A DNA stretch of 64,000 nt from Vespa crabro (Eukaryota > Arthropoda > Insecta > Hymenoptera > Vespidae), in assembly GCF_910589235.1 (NCBI RefSeq), contig NC_060979.1:1302001-1366000 (forward strand). Direction: 5' to 3'. Of this stretch, positions 24,749-38,966 are shown piece after piece. The stretch's first letter is position 1, and each line of letters begins with the position of its first letter. The notes under the pieces are model-generated. The model searched no databases. It worked only from the letters and a program-made list of their open reading frames with translations, and was not told the origin of the DNA. The translations under genes and the position numbers were made by a program.

Positions 24749-26632
24749 ATATTCCTTTTGTTTTAATGGACATTTATATTGCACTTATTTTAACAGGAAA
24801 TTTCCATTCCGCAAAATGCAGTAGCAGAGGTTGCCCAAATGATTCTTATTATTCCATTGAACTCTATAGTCAGATATAAGCAATTGGCTACCCTCCAGCA
24901 TTTAACGTTCAATAATATTATCCTATCAATATACGCAACGATACTTAACTCGATATTTGACAATTTACTTTTAAAGTGATTTTTAGATTTTTGATATTTG
25001 GTACCACAATGTTCGGCCATTTTAAAAGAGAAAAGAAAAAGATAATAATGCAAATTTTATAGTGATCACATCGATATACTTAATTGACACGACGTTCTAT
25101 TATTGAATTTTTTATATCATTCTAGTTTGCATTCCTACACTTCAAATATCAGTATGCATGATAGCGATACGTCGTCTCTCAAAAATATAGTTGCAGCAAG
25201 GTTTTGATCGAAACCTGTGTTATCATTCAAAACAAAAAAAAGAATAAAAGTAAAAGACCAAGAATGTTTCTCTAAATTTATTTTTCTTTTCAAAAATAAT
25301 TACTTTAATAAGTAAAAAAAAAGAAAGAAAATCAAACACCAATACCAAGGAGAAATTTTACGAAGAAAAATTGTATCTTTATCACTATTCCAGCCCAGAT
25401 TAATCTAATCACTCACAATATGTAAATTATGAATATCAATTTTTCATTCTCTGCTGGAATGTTCTCAGTCACTTTAAGAAAGATAGAAATAATAAAATGT
25501 TCCAATATTCGAATACTTACAAATATCAACTGATAACAAATAATTTTTTATCAACTCATGATAAGGTAACAAAAGACCGTATAAAGATAAAAAAAATATC
25601 TATTTTACCAGCGAAATTGCCTGAAGGTAAGGAAGAAATCTTTTCCGCCGGTAAAATCACGTATAGATAAAGACGATACCAATATCAATGATCAATAATA
25701 AGATATTACAATCTATAAACATCAATACCTACTGATGAGTCTATAGAAATGTATCCTCAGATTATTTCTGACGATAAGAAATAACATAATCTGATTGAAA
25801 AATTTCTAATCGCAACATAATTGATATATAAACATTTATATAAAATTATACAAAAAAACATGTTATTTTGAATCATGTATTTCAATTAAAATACCATAGC
25901 ATGTTTTACAACATTTCAATAATATAATTTAAGGAAATCAGAATTTTTTAAATACACAAAATTCATCGAACAAATATCTATTATGTTGCTGAAAATTATT
26001 CTCATATATATACTGTACGAATACAGACTCGTCCCAAACGAAAGACAACAATCAACAAATGGTGATCTGCTTACCTGTTGGTGCCGAAAGATATTGATTA
26101 CTAGGTGTAGTCCTAAACTATTTGATTAACACACACAAGAATTGGAGAAAGAAACGTATAACGAAAAATTCTACAAGAGGCTATATTTCTATTGCAATGT
26201 AATTCCAACGACGATACGAATTATATATAAAGAACATTCTTTCAGGCAGCTACAAATTTTATTACATCGTACTCAATGGATTATAAATATATATTTTATA
26301 TACTTAATAAATAAAAAAATAAATATATATATATATATATTTGTATATATATTTATATAAAATAAAAAAAAAATTTCTAAAAAGACAGATATAGAACAAC
26401 ATTTATAACAACATATAATGTCCACTTATTTATAAGAAATACTGAAGAAATATTTCGGAACAATTACTTGCCTATAAAATAAGTAGTAAATTTTTGTTAT
26501 TATATTTCTGCCAACTATCATAGTTACGTTCATATTAATCAATATTGGCTGATGTTGAGGAGATAATAATTGTCACTATACAATTTTTTTTATATGTCCA
26601 ATAGACACTACAAAATAATAGTTACATCTCCC

Positions 26633-26742
26633 ACATGTCCTTCCTTTGAAAAGTGAAATCATACTGAGAGAGAATGAAATGGTGAAGTGCCTGCGCAGGC
26701 AACGCGCATGTCCATCGTAGAAGGGAGAAAATAATCGACCAT
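26633..26742 (+). promoter_or_regulatory. Conserved GC-richer block upstream of OR-4
   Basis: Second-group version of the block (core 'aacgcgcatgtccatcgtag'), ending about 290 bp before the ATG. It includes a short palindrome, ctgcgcag. It aligns with the first-group blocks without long gaps, unlike most flanking sequence. The promoter role is inferred. Confidence 0.45.
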
Positions 26743-27030
26743 GTAAAGAGTAAATGACAAATAATAACTTAATAGTTAGAAAGAAACATCTATTTAGTTA
26801 TACACGCACAATTGGACTGAAAGGGGAGAAATGTATGATAGGCAATAGATATTACATGAATTATTGTTGCGGAAAAAAAAATTTTTGCCCCTTCGAGACA
26901 ATTTTTAGAAATGCAGACTTACATCAGGTTTTTTAAAAATTCATTTAGAAGGGTTATTTAGAATATTTGATGTATGAAAAGTAATGGGTTAGAAGTCAAT
27001 CGAAATTAATGCGCTGTATGAGTTACCAAT

Positions 27031-27981
27031 ATGTCTCCGGAAAATGAGAAGTATTTCGTAAACGAGTACTATACTTATAATATTCTATTCTTTAAATTAA
27101 TAGGCATTTCGCCTTATAAAACATCTTCGTGTGAAATGATTCACATTTGTATTATCAATCTTATCATAGCAGTAGCATCATCTTTACAGGTAAATCACTT
27201 TCTGATACATAATTATACTAATATGTGATTAGAACAAATTAGACCAAGATTGCTTAGTGTACTTTAGGTTTGTATGCTCATCTTGTCGGAACTGAAGATA
27301 GATCCTATCACGAAATTATTGGAAACTGCTTTGCCTTGTTTTATCTTTGCATTAACATATTACAACTTTTTAACAAAAGTTAAAATCGTTCGTATTCGGC
27401 GTAATTATTTTATTTAAATCAGAAATAAATAAACATTCTAGGATACAATATATCGTAATACTTTCAGATAAAGGCAATTCTTTTTCGTATTAAATCCGAT
27501 TGGAATACTGTGACGAACAAGTCTGAATTGATGATATTAAAAACGTATGCTAATCTAGGCAGAATGTGTACAATACTAATCGCAAGTAAAAAAAAAAAAT
27601 AGAGATAAGGAATATACATTATTGAAGTTACTTTATATGTTTATAATAATTAAATTAAATTAACGTTCTATTATTTCAGTTGCTTTTTATGTGTATATTA
27701 CGATTCTAATGCTACCATCCGTGATACATGTTATTTTATATATCTTTGATGTACTGGATGAAACCGAATTAATATTACCAATTTCTATTGGTTACTTTTT
27801 GAAAGATCAAACGAATTTTTATTTCGCACTATTCAACGAATACGCATGCTTAATCGTCTTAAGCACGATTGGAATAGCACATTGTTCTATATTCGTGTCA
27901 TTTATACAGCATAGCTGCGCTCTTTTCAATATCGTCACGTAAGTAATCATTTAGGACGATATATTATGAAATATGTATATA

Positions 27982-28018
<37 letters not shown>

Positions 28019-29064
28019 GTATATATATTCTTTTTTGACAACAAATATTAAAAAATATTTGCCAGTCAAAAATTACTTTTCTTTTCCTTCTAATTTAAAT
28101 CAATTTATTTTTTCTCACGTAGATGGAAGATAGAGAAAGGATATAAAAGGAATTCGCATAATTTCTATCATGCATACAATTTTATCAATTATGATGAAGA
28201 GTATGAGTGGATCATCGGTATCATAAAATCCTACGACAACGTCATCGAGTTTGTAACGAATTTCACGAAACTGTATTCTACTTAATTTATTCGCACTTAT
28301 GTCAATTTTGAATAATAATATTATTGCATGTCTTTCTTCTTTTTTAAAATTACTCTATTGTTTTTATTTCTTTTCGTTCCATAAGTTTCGTCGATTTAGT
28401 AAAACTGTATCATGAGGGGATTTGTCTGTTCGAGGCGATATTCGCAATGCTTTTGATTATCCTAAATTATATTTACGTAAGTAACATGGATTTTAGTTTA
28501 AAAAAAAATAATAAAAAAAAGAGAAATACTTTTCCTCCAGTATTTCTATAATTGTAATAAAGTAAGAGCTTGAACGTTTTTTTTTAGTTTTTTCAGATAC
28601 TTTCCTTTACTATTAATATGAGCGAAGTATTACAAAAGACTAATTATATCTTTGGATCTATGTTCGTAATATACATTTATCATTACCTTGGACAAAAATT
28701 GATAGATCATCACACCGAAATATATATAAAATTGTTGGTATTGCTCTAAGTTTACTTAAATTAGATGACTAATTCATTAAAATATAACTGATGAATTATT
28801 CTTTATAGGTGCCAAATTCCATTTTATACGTTATCTTTGAAAACGCAAAAACTTTTACTATTTATGATAATGAAAAGCATGATGCCATGCAATCTTTCTG
28901 TTAAAGGAGTGATCGTATTATCCCATTATCTTTTTGGCACGGTAAAATAAATTCTTTAGATATTAACTACGATAATAAAGGAATTTTTTATTAATCGAAA
29001 TCTTTTATTACAGTTTATGAAAACCTCATTTTCCTACGCCATGGTATTTTATAGTTCGATGTAA
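27031..29064 (+). CDS. Odorant receptor OR-4, nine exons
   Basis: Second-group receptor, 400 aa. Exons: 27031-27189, 27268-27387, 27468-27585, 27680-27938, 28123-28248, 28386-28476, 28588-28733, 28809-28941 and 29014-29064. It starts MSPENEKYF. Exon 5 is 9 bp longer than in the first group (HAYNFINYDEEYEW). Introns 1 and 4 have standard GTAAAT/GTAAGT donors. Intron 5 uses GTTTGT, which joins 'DNVID' to 'FVDLVKLYH' in frame. Intron 4 contains a (TA)n run. AATAAA occurs about 10 bp after the stop. It encodes the same protein as OR-5, so either a very recent copy or an assembly duplicate. Confidence 0.9.
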
Positions 29065-32000
29065 ATTTTAATCGAATAAAGCGTCCGATTAAAAATATTA
29101 ACTGATTTTGCTCCGTACGAAAGGAGTGATTTTTACTTTGTAATTAGAGAATAGTAAAGAGAATAATAGAAAATACAAAAGATTTCTCTTAATAGAAAAT
29201 ATTTATTTTGTTGTTTAATTTATTTAGTAAATGTTAAATATTAGTATGATTATCAGTATATAATGTACACTTTAATCTTTCGTTAATTTTTCGCTCCATA
29301 GCAAATAATAAGTAATTCACAAAAAAGGCTTAATTCAATTTGCAACTCTATTAGTATAATGTATTGACCGTTAGAAAGAATATTTTTTCGTCGTATCAAA
29401 AGATAAATGCACTCTAGGAATCCTACAAACATTTTTTCAAAGAATGATATTTTAATTATAAATCCATTTTCACCGATGAGAAAAAGAATTTGATTATCGT
29501 AAAATATTCACGTATGGGCGTGAATTTTTCAAAATTTTCGATTGATGATTTCATTAACAATCACTTTTCCTTTATCGTCTTTCGTCAGGACTTCTATTAT
29601 TCTAATTTCTCAGATTGATCTGCAAATATACAAGCCTATAATTTTTTTCTTTGTCATATTTCTATCAGTTCTATTTTACACTTTCTTCTCTATCACGCAA
29701 AATTTTCGTTTTTTTTACTTTTTCTTTTCACACGTTCATTTAATTAGATTTTAATAATTACCGAATATTTTTGTTTATCTCAATGCCCGACATTCAACGT
29801 TAACCCGATGAGCTACAAGCATTTTTTTAAATAATTCATCTCTTACAGATTTACATTGAAATTTTCGATGTTTATACAAAAATTGATAGACTGCTTGCAA
29901 ATTAATTGATTGGTAATGTAAGAAACAAAAACAAAAAAGGACCAATCAGATATATTATTTATAATATAAATAATAAATATATAACATATGATAGATTTAT
30001 ACTAAATATAAAACAATAATATATGATAATTTAATTAAATCATATATATATATATATAGTATTCCTTTTTCTTTAATGGACATTTTAATTGTACTCATTT
30101 TAACAGGAAATTTCCATTCCGCAAAATGCAGTAGCAGAGGTTGCCCAAATGATTCTTATTATTCCATTGAACTCTATAGTCAGATATAAGCAATTGGCTA
30201 CCCTCCAGCATTTAACGTTCAATTATATTATCCTATCAATATACGCAACGATACTTAACTCGATATTTGACATTTTACTTTTAAAGTGATTTTTTAGATT
30301 TTTGATATTTGGTACCACAATGTTCGGCCATTTTAAAAGAGAAAAGAAAAAGATAATAATGCAAATTTTATAGTGATCACATCGATATACTTAATTGACA
30401 CGACGTTCTATTATTGAATTTTTTATATCATTCTAGTTTGCATTCCTACACTTCAAATATCAGTGTGCATGATAGCGATACATCGTCTCTCAAAAATATA
30501 ATTGCAGCAAGGTTTTGATCGAAATCGGTGGTATCGTTCAAAACAAAAAAAAGAATAAAAGTAAAAGACCAAGAATGTTTCTCTAAATTTATTTTTCTTT
30601 TCAAAAATAATTACTTTAATAAGTAAAAAAAAAGAAAGAAAATCAAACACCAGTTCCAAGGAGAAATTTTACGAAGAAAAATTATATCTTTATCAATATT
30701 CCAGCCGTGATTAATCTAATCTCTCACAATATGTAAATTATGAATATCTATTTTTCATTCTCTGCTGGAATGTTCTCAGTCACTTTAAGAAAGATAGAAA
30801 TAATAAAATGTTCCAATATTCGAATACTTACAAATATCAACCGATAACAAATAATTTTTTATCAACTCACGATAAGGTAACAAAAGACTTTATAAAGATA
30901 AAAAAAATATCTATTTTACCAGCGAAATTGCCTGAAGGTAAGGAAGAAATCTTTTCCGCCGGTAAAATCTCCTATAGATAAAGACAAAAAAATATCAATG
31001 ATCAATAATAAGAAAGTGTAACCAATGAACATTAATACCTACCGATGAGTCCATGGATATGTATCATCAAATTATATCTAACGATAAGAAATAACATAAT
31101 CTGATTGAAAAATTTCTAATCGCAACATAATTGATATATAAACATTTATATAAAATTATACAAAATTATACAAATTATACAAAAAAAATATGTTTTTTTG
31201 ATTCATGTATTTCAATTAAAATACCATAGCATGTTTTACAACATTTCAATAATATAATTTAAGGAAATCAGAATTTTTTAAATACTCAAAATTCATGGGA
31301 TAAATATTAGTTATGTTGCTGAAAATTATTCTCATATATATACTGTACGAATACAGACTCGTCCCAAACGAAAGACAACAATCAACAAATGATGATTTGC
31401 TTACCTGTTGATGCCGAAAGATATTGATTACTAGGTGTAGTCCTAAACTATTTGATTAACACACACAAGAATTGGAGAAAGAAACGTATAACGAAAAATT
31501 CTACAAGAGGCTATATTTCTATTGCAATGTAATTCCAACGACGATACGAATTATATATAAAGAACATTCTTTCAGGCAGCTACAAATTTTATTACATCGT
31601 ACTCAATGGATTATAAATATATATTTTATATACTTAATAAATAAAAAAATAAATATATATATATATATATTTGTATATATATTTATATAAAATAAAAAAA
31701 AAATTTCTAAAAAGACAGATATAGAACAACATTTATAACAACATATAATGTCCACTTATTTATAAGAAATACTGAAGAAATATTTCGGAACAATTACTTG
31801 CCTATAAAATAAGTAGTAAATTTTTGTTATTATATTTCTGCCAACTATCATAGTTACGTTCATATTAATCAATATTGGCTGATGTTGAGGAGATAATAAT
31901 TGTCACTATACAATTTTTTTTATATGTCCAATAGACACTACAAAATAATAGTTACATCTCCCACATGTCCTTCCTTTGAAAAGTGAAATCATACTGAGAG

Positions 32001-32360
32001 AGAATGAAATGGTGAAGTGCCTGCGCAGGCAACGCGCATGTCCATCGTAGAAGGGAGAAAATAATCGACCATGTAAAGAGTAAATGACAAATAATAACTT
32101 AATAGTTAGAAAGAAACATCTATTTAGTTATACACGCACAATTGGACTGAAAGGGGAGAAATGTATGATAGGCAATAGATATTACATGAATTATTGTTGC
32201 GGAAAAAAAAATTTTTGCCCCTTCGAGACAATTTTTAGAAATGCAGACTTACATCAGGTTTTTTAAAAATTCATTTAGAAGGGTTATTTAGAATATTTGA
32301 TGTATGAAAAGTAATGGGTTAGAAGTCAATCGAAATTAATGCGCTGTATGAGTTACCAAT
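29065..32360. other. Spacer between OR-4 and OR-5
   Basis: No intact gene. It holds AT-rich sequence, the block conserved in all spacers (30110-30225 and 30450-30560), the same short junction as in the OR-3/OR-4 spacer (about 30831, FAR relic missing), and the OR-5 upstream region. The shared junction shows that one deletion was later copied with the unit. Confidence 0.6.
31963..32072 (+). promoter_or_regulatory. Conserved GC-richer block upstream of OR-5
   Basis: Copy of the block before OR-4 with no difference seen, ending about 290 bp before the OR-5 ATG. The promoter role is inferred. Confidence 0.45.
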
Positions 32361-33311
32361 ATGTCTCCGGAAAATGAGAAGTATTTCGTAAACGAGTACT
32401 ATACTTATAATATTCTATTCTTTAAATTAATAGGCATTTCGCCTTATAAAACATCTTCGTGTGAAATGATTCACATTTGTATTATCAATCTTATCATAGC
32501 AGTAGCATCATCTTTACAGGTAAATCACTTTCTGATACATAATTATACTAATATGTGATTAGAACAAATTAGACCAAGATTGCTTAGTGTACTTTAGGTT
32601 TGTATGCTCATCTTGTCGGAACTGAAGATAGATCCTATCACGAAATTATTGGAAACTGCTTTGCCTTGTTTTATCTTTGCATTAACATATTACAACTTTT
32701 TAACAAAAGTTAAAATCGTTCGTATTCGGCGTAATTATTTTATTTAAATCAGAAATAAATAAACATTCTAGGATACAATATATCGTAATACTTTCAGATA
32801 AAGGCAATTCTTTTTCGTATTAAATCCGATTGGAATACTGTGACGAACAAGTCTGAATTGATGATATTAAAAACGTATGCTAATCTAGGCAGAATGTGTA
32901 CAATACTAATCGCAAGTAAAAAAAAAAAATAGAGATAAGGAATATACATTATTGAAGTTACTTTATATGTTTATAATAATTAAATTAAATTAACGTTCTA
33001 TTATTTCAGTTGCTTTTTATGTGTATATTACGATTCTAATGCTACCATCCGTGATACATGTTATTTTATATATCTTTGATGTACTGGATGAAACCGAATT
33101 AATATTACCAATTTCTATTGGTTACTTTTTGAAAGATCAAACGAATTTTTATTTCGCACTATTCAACGAATACGCATGCTTAATCGTCTTAAGCACGATT
33201 GGAATAGCACATTGTTCTATATTCGTGTCATTTATACAGCATAGCTGCGCTCTTTTCAATATCGTCACGTAAGTAATCATTTAGGACGATATATTATGAA
33301 ATATGTATATA

Positions 33312-33342
<31 letters not shown>

Positions 33343-34392
33343 TTATGTATATATATTCTTTTTTGACAACAAATATTAAAAAATATTTGCCAGTCAAAAA
33401 TTACTTTTCTTTTCCTTCTAATTTAAATCAATTTATTTTTTCTCACGTAGATGGAAGATAGAGAAAGGATATAAAAGGAATTCGCATAATTTCTATCATG
33501 CATACAATTTTATCAATTATGATGAAGAGTATGAGTGGATCATCGGTATCATAAAATCCTACGACAACGTCATCGAGTTTGTAACGAATTTCACGAAACT
33601 GTATTCTACTTAATTTATTCGCACTTATGTCAATTTTGAATAATAATATTATTGCATGTCTTTCTTCTTTTTTAAAATTACTCTATTGTTTTTATTTCTT
33701 TTCGTTCCATAAGTTTCGTCGATTTAGTAAAACTGTATCATGAGGGGATTTGTCTGTTCGAGGCGATATTCGCAATGCTTTTGATTATCCTAAATTATAT
33801 TTACGTAAGTAACATGGATTTTAGTTTAAAAAAAAATAATAAAAAAAAGAGAAATACTTTTCCTCCAGTATTTCTATAATTGTAATAAAGTAAGAGCTTG
33901 AACGTTTTTTTTTAGTTTTTTCAGATACTTTCCTTTACTATTAATATGAGCGAAGTATTACAAAAGACTAATTATATCTTTGGATCTATGTTCGTAATAT
34001 ACATTTATCATTACCTTGGACAAAAATTGATAGATCATCACACCGAAATATATATAAAATTGTTGGTATTGCTCTAAGTTTACTTAAATTAGATGACTAA
34101 TTCATTAAAATATAACTGATGAATTATTCTTTATAGGTGCCAAATTCCATTTTATACGTTATCTTTGAAAACGCAAAAACTTTTACTATTTATGATAATG
34201 AAAAGCATGATGCCATGCAATCTTTCTGTTAAAGGAGTGATCGTATTATCCCATTATCTTTTTGGCACGGTAAAATAAATTCTCTAGATATTAACTACGA
34301 TAATAAAGGAATTTTTTATTAATCGAAATCTTTTATTACAGTTTATGAAAACCTCATTTTCCTACGCCATGGTATTTTATAGTTCGATGTAA
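32361..34392 (+). CDS. Odorant receptor OR-5, nine exons (same protein as OR-4)
   Basis: Exons: 32361-32519, 32598-32717, 32798-32915, 33010-33268, 33451-33576, 33714-33804, 33916-34061, 34137-34269 and 34342-34392, giving 400 aa. Every exon reads the same as OR-4; the only intragenic differences I found are a (TA)n length change in intron 4 and one base in intron 8 (about 34283). Family evidence is as for OR-4. With no protein difference, any separate role would have to come from expression or dosage. Confidence 0.88.
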
Positions 34393-36099
34393 ATTTTAAT
34401 CGAATAAAGCGTCCGATTAAAAATATTAACTGATTTTGCTCCGTACGAAAGGAGTGATTTTTGCTTTGTAATTAGAGAATAGTAAAGAGAATAATAGAAA
34501 ATACAAAAGATTTCTCTTAATAGAAAATATTTATTTTATTGTTTAATTTATTTAGTAAATGTTAAATATTAGTATGATTACCAGTATATAATATACACTT
34601 TAATCTTTCGTTAAATTTTCGCTCCATAGCAAATAATAAGTAATTCACAAAAAAGGCTTAATTCAATTTGCAACTCTATTAGTATAATGTATTGACCGTT
34701 AGAAAGAATATTTTTTCGTCGTATCAAAAGATAAATGCACTCTAGGAATCCTACAAACATTTTTTCGAAGAATGATATTTTAATCATAAATCCATTTTCA
34801 CCGATTAGAAAAAGAATTTGATTATCGTAAAATATTCACGTATGGGCGTGAATTTTTCAAAATTTTCGATTGATAATTTCATTAACAATCACTTTTCCTT
34901 TATCGTCTTTCGTCAGGACATCTATTATTCTAATTTCTCAGATTGATCTGCAAATATACAAGCCTATAATTCTTTTCTTTGTCATATTTCTATCATTTCT
35001 ATTTTACACTTTCTTCTCTATCACGCAAAATTTTCGTTTTTTTTACTTTTTCTTTTCACACGTTCATTTAATTAGATTTTAATAATTACCGAATATTTTT
35101 GTTTATCTCAATGCCCGACATTCAACGTTAACCCGATGAGCTACAAGCATTTTTTTAAATAATTCATCTCTTACAGATTTACATTGAAATTTTCGATGTT
35201 TATACAAAAATTGATAGACTGCTTGCAAATTAATTGATTGGTAATGTAAGAAACAAAAACAAAAAAGGACCAATCAGATATATTATTTATAATATAAATA
35301 ATAAATATATAACATATGATAGATTTATACTAAATATAAAACAATAATATATGATAATTTAATTAAATCATATATATATATATAGTATTCCTTTTTTTTT
35401 AATGGACATTTTAATTGTACTCATTTTAACAGGAAATTTCCATTCCGCAAAATGCAGTAGCAGAGGTTGCCCAAATGATTCTTATTATTCCATTGAACTC
35501 TATAGTCAGATATAAGCAATTGGCTACCCTCCAGCATTTAACGTTCAATTATATTATCCTATCAATATACGCAACGATACTTAACTCGATATTTGACATT
35601 TTACTTTTAAAGTGATTTTTAGATTTTTGATATTTGGTACTACAAAGTTCGGCCATTTTAAAAGAGAAAAGAAAAAGATAAGAATGCACATTTTATAATG
35701 ATCACATCGATATACTCGATTGACACTCTATTATTGAATTTTTTATATCATTCTAGTTTGCATTCCTACACTTCAAATATCAGTGTGCATGATAGCGATA
35801 CATCGTCTCTCAAAAATATAGATGCAGCAAGGTTTTGATCGAAATCTGTGGTATCGTTCAGAACGAAAAAAAAAGAATAAAAGCAAAAGTCCAAGAATGT
35901 CTCTCTAAATTTATTTTTCTTTTTAAAAATAAATACTTTAATAAGTAAGAAAAAAGAAAGAAAATCAAACACCAATACCAATGAGAAATTTTACGAAGAA
36001 AAATTGTATCTTTATCACTATCATAGCCACGTTCTCGTTTAAGATGTATGTGCTTAATAAAAGAGATTATTCTACTCTGTCACAACATGAAAATTATGA

Positions 36100-36498
36100 T
36101 TATCAATTTTTCATTCTCTGCCGGCATGTTTGAAGTCACTTTAAGAAAGACAGAAATAATAAAAAGTTCCAATGTTCGATTCTTCCAGATAAGCAATGAA
36201 AATTCGAAAAGTAACTATGTCATTCGAAAGACATTGCCAATGATAAGCAAACAATGAAATTATCTAAATGACAAGAATGGAGATAACTTTACAATTTTAT
36301 ACGATATTAAGGCAGCGTTTCAATGATATCCTTTAAATTATGTATTCTTATCCCTAAGAATACTTTTCATTGAAAAATATCCTAATCTTCCATTGTTATC
36401 TTCTTTCCTATACTTCATTTTTAAACTGCCATTTGGTTGCAGAAAACATAATCAGGACGCCAGATAACTTGTGAATATTTTTATACATTTTGAATAAT
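36100..36498 (-). pseudogene. Relic of FAR terminal exons (unit 5)
   Basis: On the - strand, 36288-36498 matches the FAR_C exon (46088-46345) and about 36100-36205 matches the last exon. The FAR_C part is 211 bp instead of 258, and its acceptor and donor are lost (the positions equivalent to 46346-46347 and 46086-46087 are changed). The relic is independent of, and more damaged at splice sites than, those in units 1 and 2. Flanking sequence to about 36830 matches the FAR intron. Confidence 0.82.
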
Positions 36499-36950
36499 TT
36501 TGAACGAAAATGTAAATTTATTGAGAATTTCATGCATCAACTGGCGCTGTAAAGGAAGGCATACGACGTATAGGAAAAACAATAAAATATATAATGAAAA
36601 TTCAAAATACGTACTAACTTTAAGGATCATAGATAAAAAATCAGTTCGAAGAGGAAAAATAAGATTATCCCGAAAGGTGATAGTGAAATACATGAAGTAA
36701 CTTTAGAAAGTATAAGTAGAGAAACTCAGATGATCAGAAGTTAGAAAGCGATCGGATGAATAGTAAGAGAATCATCAAATTTTTTGATTAGAATTTTACA
36801 GGAGATTAAGGTACTTGTTTGACTAAAAAAGTGAAAAGAAGCAGCCATATCGAAGTTATTCCATAAAATCATGCGTTAAGATTGGAATAGTGTTCTCTGA
36901 TTTTATTAAGAAATATTATTATTCTTTAAAAAAATAATTCGTTGTAAATA

Positions 36951-37156
36951 TTAACCGAAATTGATTTTTTATCTGAAAGTTTGAAAACTAATAATTGCAA
37001 GTGATTTTTCATTCGAAAGTGTAAAAACTATTAACCGATATCGATTTTTTATCTTATAGTGTGAAAATTATTAATCACAAGTGATGTTTTATTTGAAGAT
37101 GTGAAAAATATTAATTGCTTGTAATTTTTCATTTGAAACTGTAAAAATTATTAACC
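36951..37156. repeat. 40-bp minisatellite, about five copies
   Basis: Diverged tandem copies of a monomer beginning ttaaccgaaattgatttttt and containing 'gtgtgaaaa'. About two copies are found at the matching place in the FAR intron (48139-48215), so the array lengthened or shortened after the duplication. Confidence 0.75.
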
Positions 37157-38966
37157 AAAATAATGGACTCAATAATTTTTCTATTGGATTGATTCTATTA
37201 AAACCTCATCTCATTTAATTTGCTGATTTTTTTTTCAGAATTTTTATCGGCTTTCTAAGTGTTTTAAGTAGTTATAATTATGCTGATATTCAAAGCATTC
37301 GAATCTTTTTTTCTTTTTCTTCGAGATAATAATAAAAATACAATATTTTGTCGGTTTCTTCAATACCGATGCGATATCCAATTTCGATGAGGATATTAAT
37401 TCCTTTATAATATTATAATAATCACCATTTCTAGAATTGGAATAATGCCGGAATCGATATATCATAAAAAATCAGAAGAATGGGAATATTCTTTTTATCG
37501 TTTAATTCGAGGCATGATTGGTTAAAAAAAAATGAGGTTATATATTCAATCAACGAATCAAATTCTCGATTCGAATAATCATGAAAAAATAATTATGTAT
37601 CAAGTATATTATTAACAAATATAGTATCAGTTATGTATTATTAAATTAAAGTAAAATATGATATGTTTATATATGCAAAATAATGTAAAATGCACAACAA
37701 TATAAAGAGGCAATATATTTCGGAAGAAAAAAAAAATCCGGAAAATTCTATAGCAATTACCTAAATAAAATATTTATAAATAATCGTAATGAAAAATAAC
37801 TATGCGTAAGATAACTTCAATATACCATCTGTTTATATGTAGTAAATAACATATTTCCTTCAAATATCAACCGATAACAATTTATTTTCTATTGATTCAC
37901 GATAAGGTAACGATCTACTTTACAAAGATAACATAAATATCTATTTTACCTGCGAAATTGACTGATGGTAAAGAAAAAATCTTTTCTACGGGTAAAATCA
38001 CCTATTGGTAAAAACTAAACAATATCAATCATCAATAATAAGACAGACTTACCTATAGATATTAATTCGTACCGATGAGTTTATAGATATGTATCCTCAG
38101 ATTATATCTTACGATAAAAAATAACACAATCTGATTGAATAATTTATAATCGCAACATAATTGATATATAAACATTTATACAAAAAAATATTTTTTTTTG
38201 ATTCATGTATTTCATTTAAAATACCAAAGCATGTTTTACAACATTTCAATAATATAATTTAAGGAAATCAAAATTTTTTAAATACTCAAAATTCATGGGA
38301 TAAATATTAGTTATATTGCTGAAAATTATTCTCATATATATACTGTACGAATACAGACTCGTCCCAAACGAAAGACAACAATCAACAAATGGTGATCTGC
38401 TTACCTGTTGGTGCCGAAAGATATTGATTACTAGGTGTAGTCCTAAACTATTTGATTAATACATACAAGAATTGGAGAAAGAAACGTATAACGAAAAATT
38501 CTACAAGAGGCTATATTTCTATTGCAATGTAATTCCAACGACGATACGAATTTTATATAAAGAACATTCTTTCAGGAAGCTACAAATTTTATTACATCGT
38601 ACTCAATGGATTATAAATATATCTGCTTATATACTTAATAAATAAAAAAATAAATATATATATATATATATATTTGTATATATATTTATATGAAATAAAA
38701 AAAAAATTTCTAAAAGGACAGATATAGAACAACATTTATAACAACATATAATGTCCACTTATTTATAAGAAATAATGAAGAATTATTTCGGAACAATTAC
38801 TTGCCTATAAAATAAGTAGTAAATTTTTGTTATTATATTGGTGCCAACTATCATAGTTACGTTCATATAAATCAATATTGGCTGATGTTGAGGAGATAAT
38901 AATTGTCACTATACAATTTTTTTTATATGTCCAATAGACACTACAAAATAATAGTTACATCTCCCC

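Larger units (their letters stand above)
21006..27030. other. Spacer between OR-3 and OR-4
   Basis: No intact gene. It contains a mariner (22459-23749) preceded by a (TA)n tract, a 132-bp inverted-repeat element (24281-24412), the block conserved in all spacers (24795-24910 and 25140-25250), and then, where the FAR relic should follow, a junction at about 25520 that passes straight into the upstream region of OR-4. About 1.7 kb present in the OR-5/OR-6 spacer is missing. From here on the sequence belongs to the second OR group. Confidence 0.6.
24795..30106 (+). repeat. 5.3-kb tandem unit, copy 1 (contains OR-4)
   Basis: This stretch pairs with 30107-35430 at an offset of 5312-5330 bp. From about 26100 to 29000 I saw only one substitution and a 2-bp change in a (TA)n tract. 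The flanks differ at scattered positions. Unit ends are set at the aggaaatttccattccgc motif, which recurs at 24795, 30107 and 35431. Confidence 0.85.
30107..35430 (+). repeat. 5.3-kb tandem unit, copy 2 (contains OR-5)
   Basis: Partner of 24795-30106. Coding exons, introns and promoter block are the same apart from (TA)n length and a substitution near 34283. Differences cluster toward the unit ends (for example 31390-31420). Confidence 0.85.
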
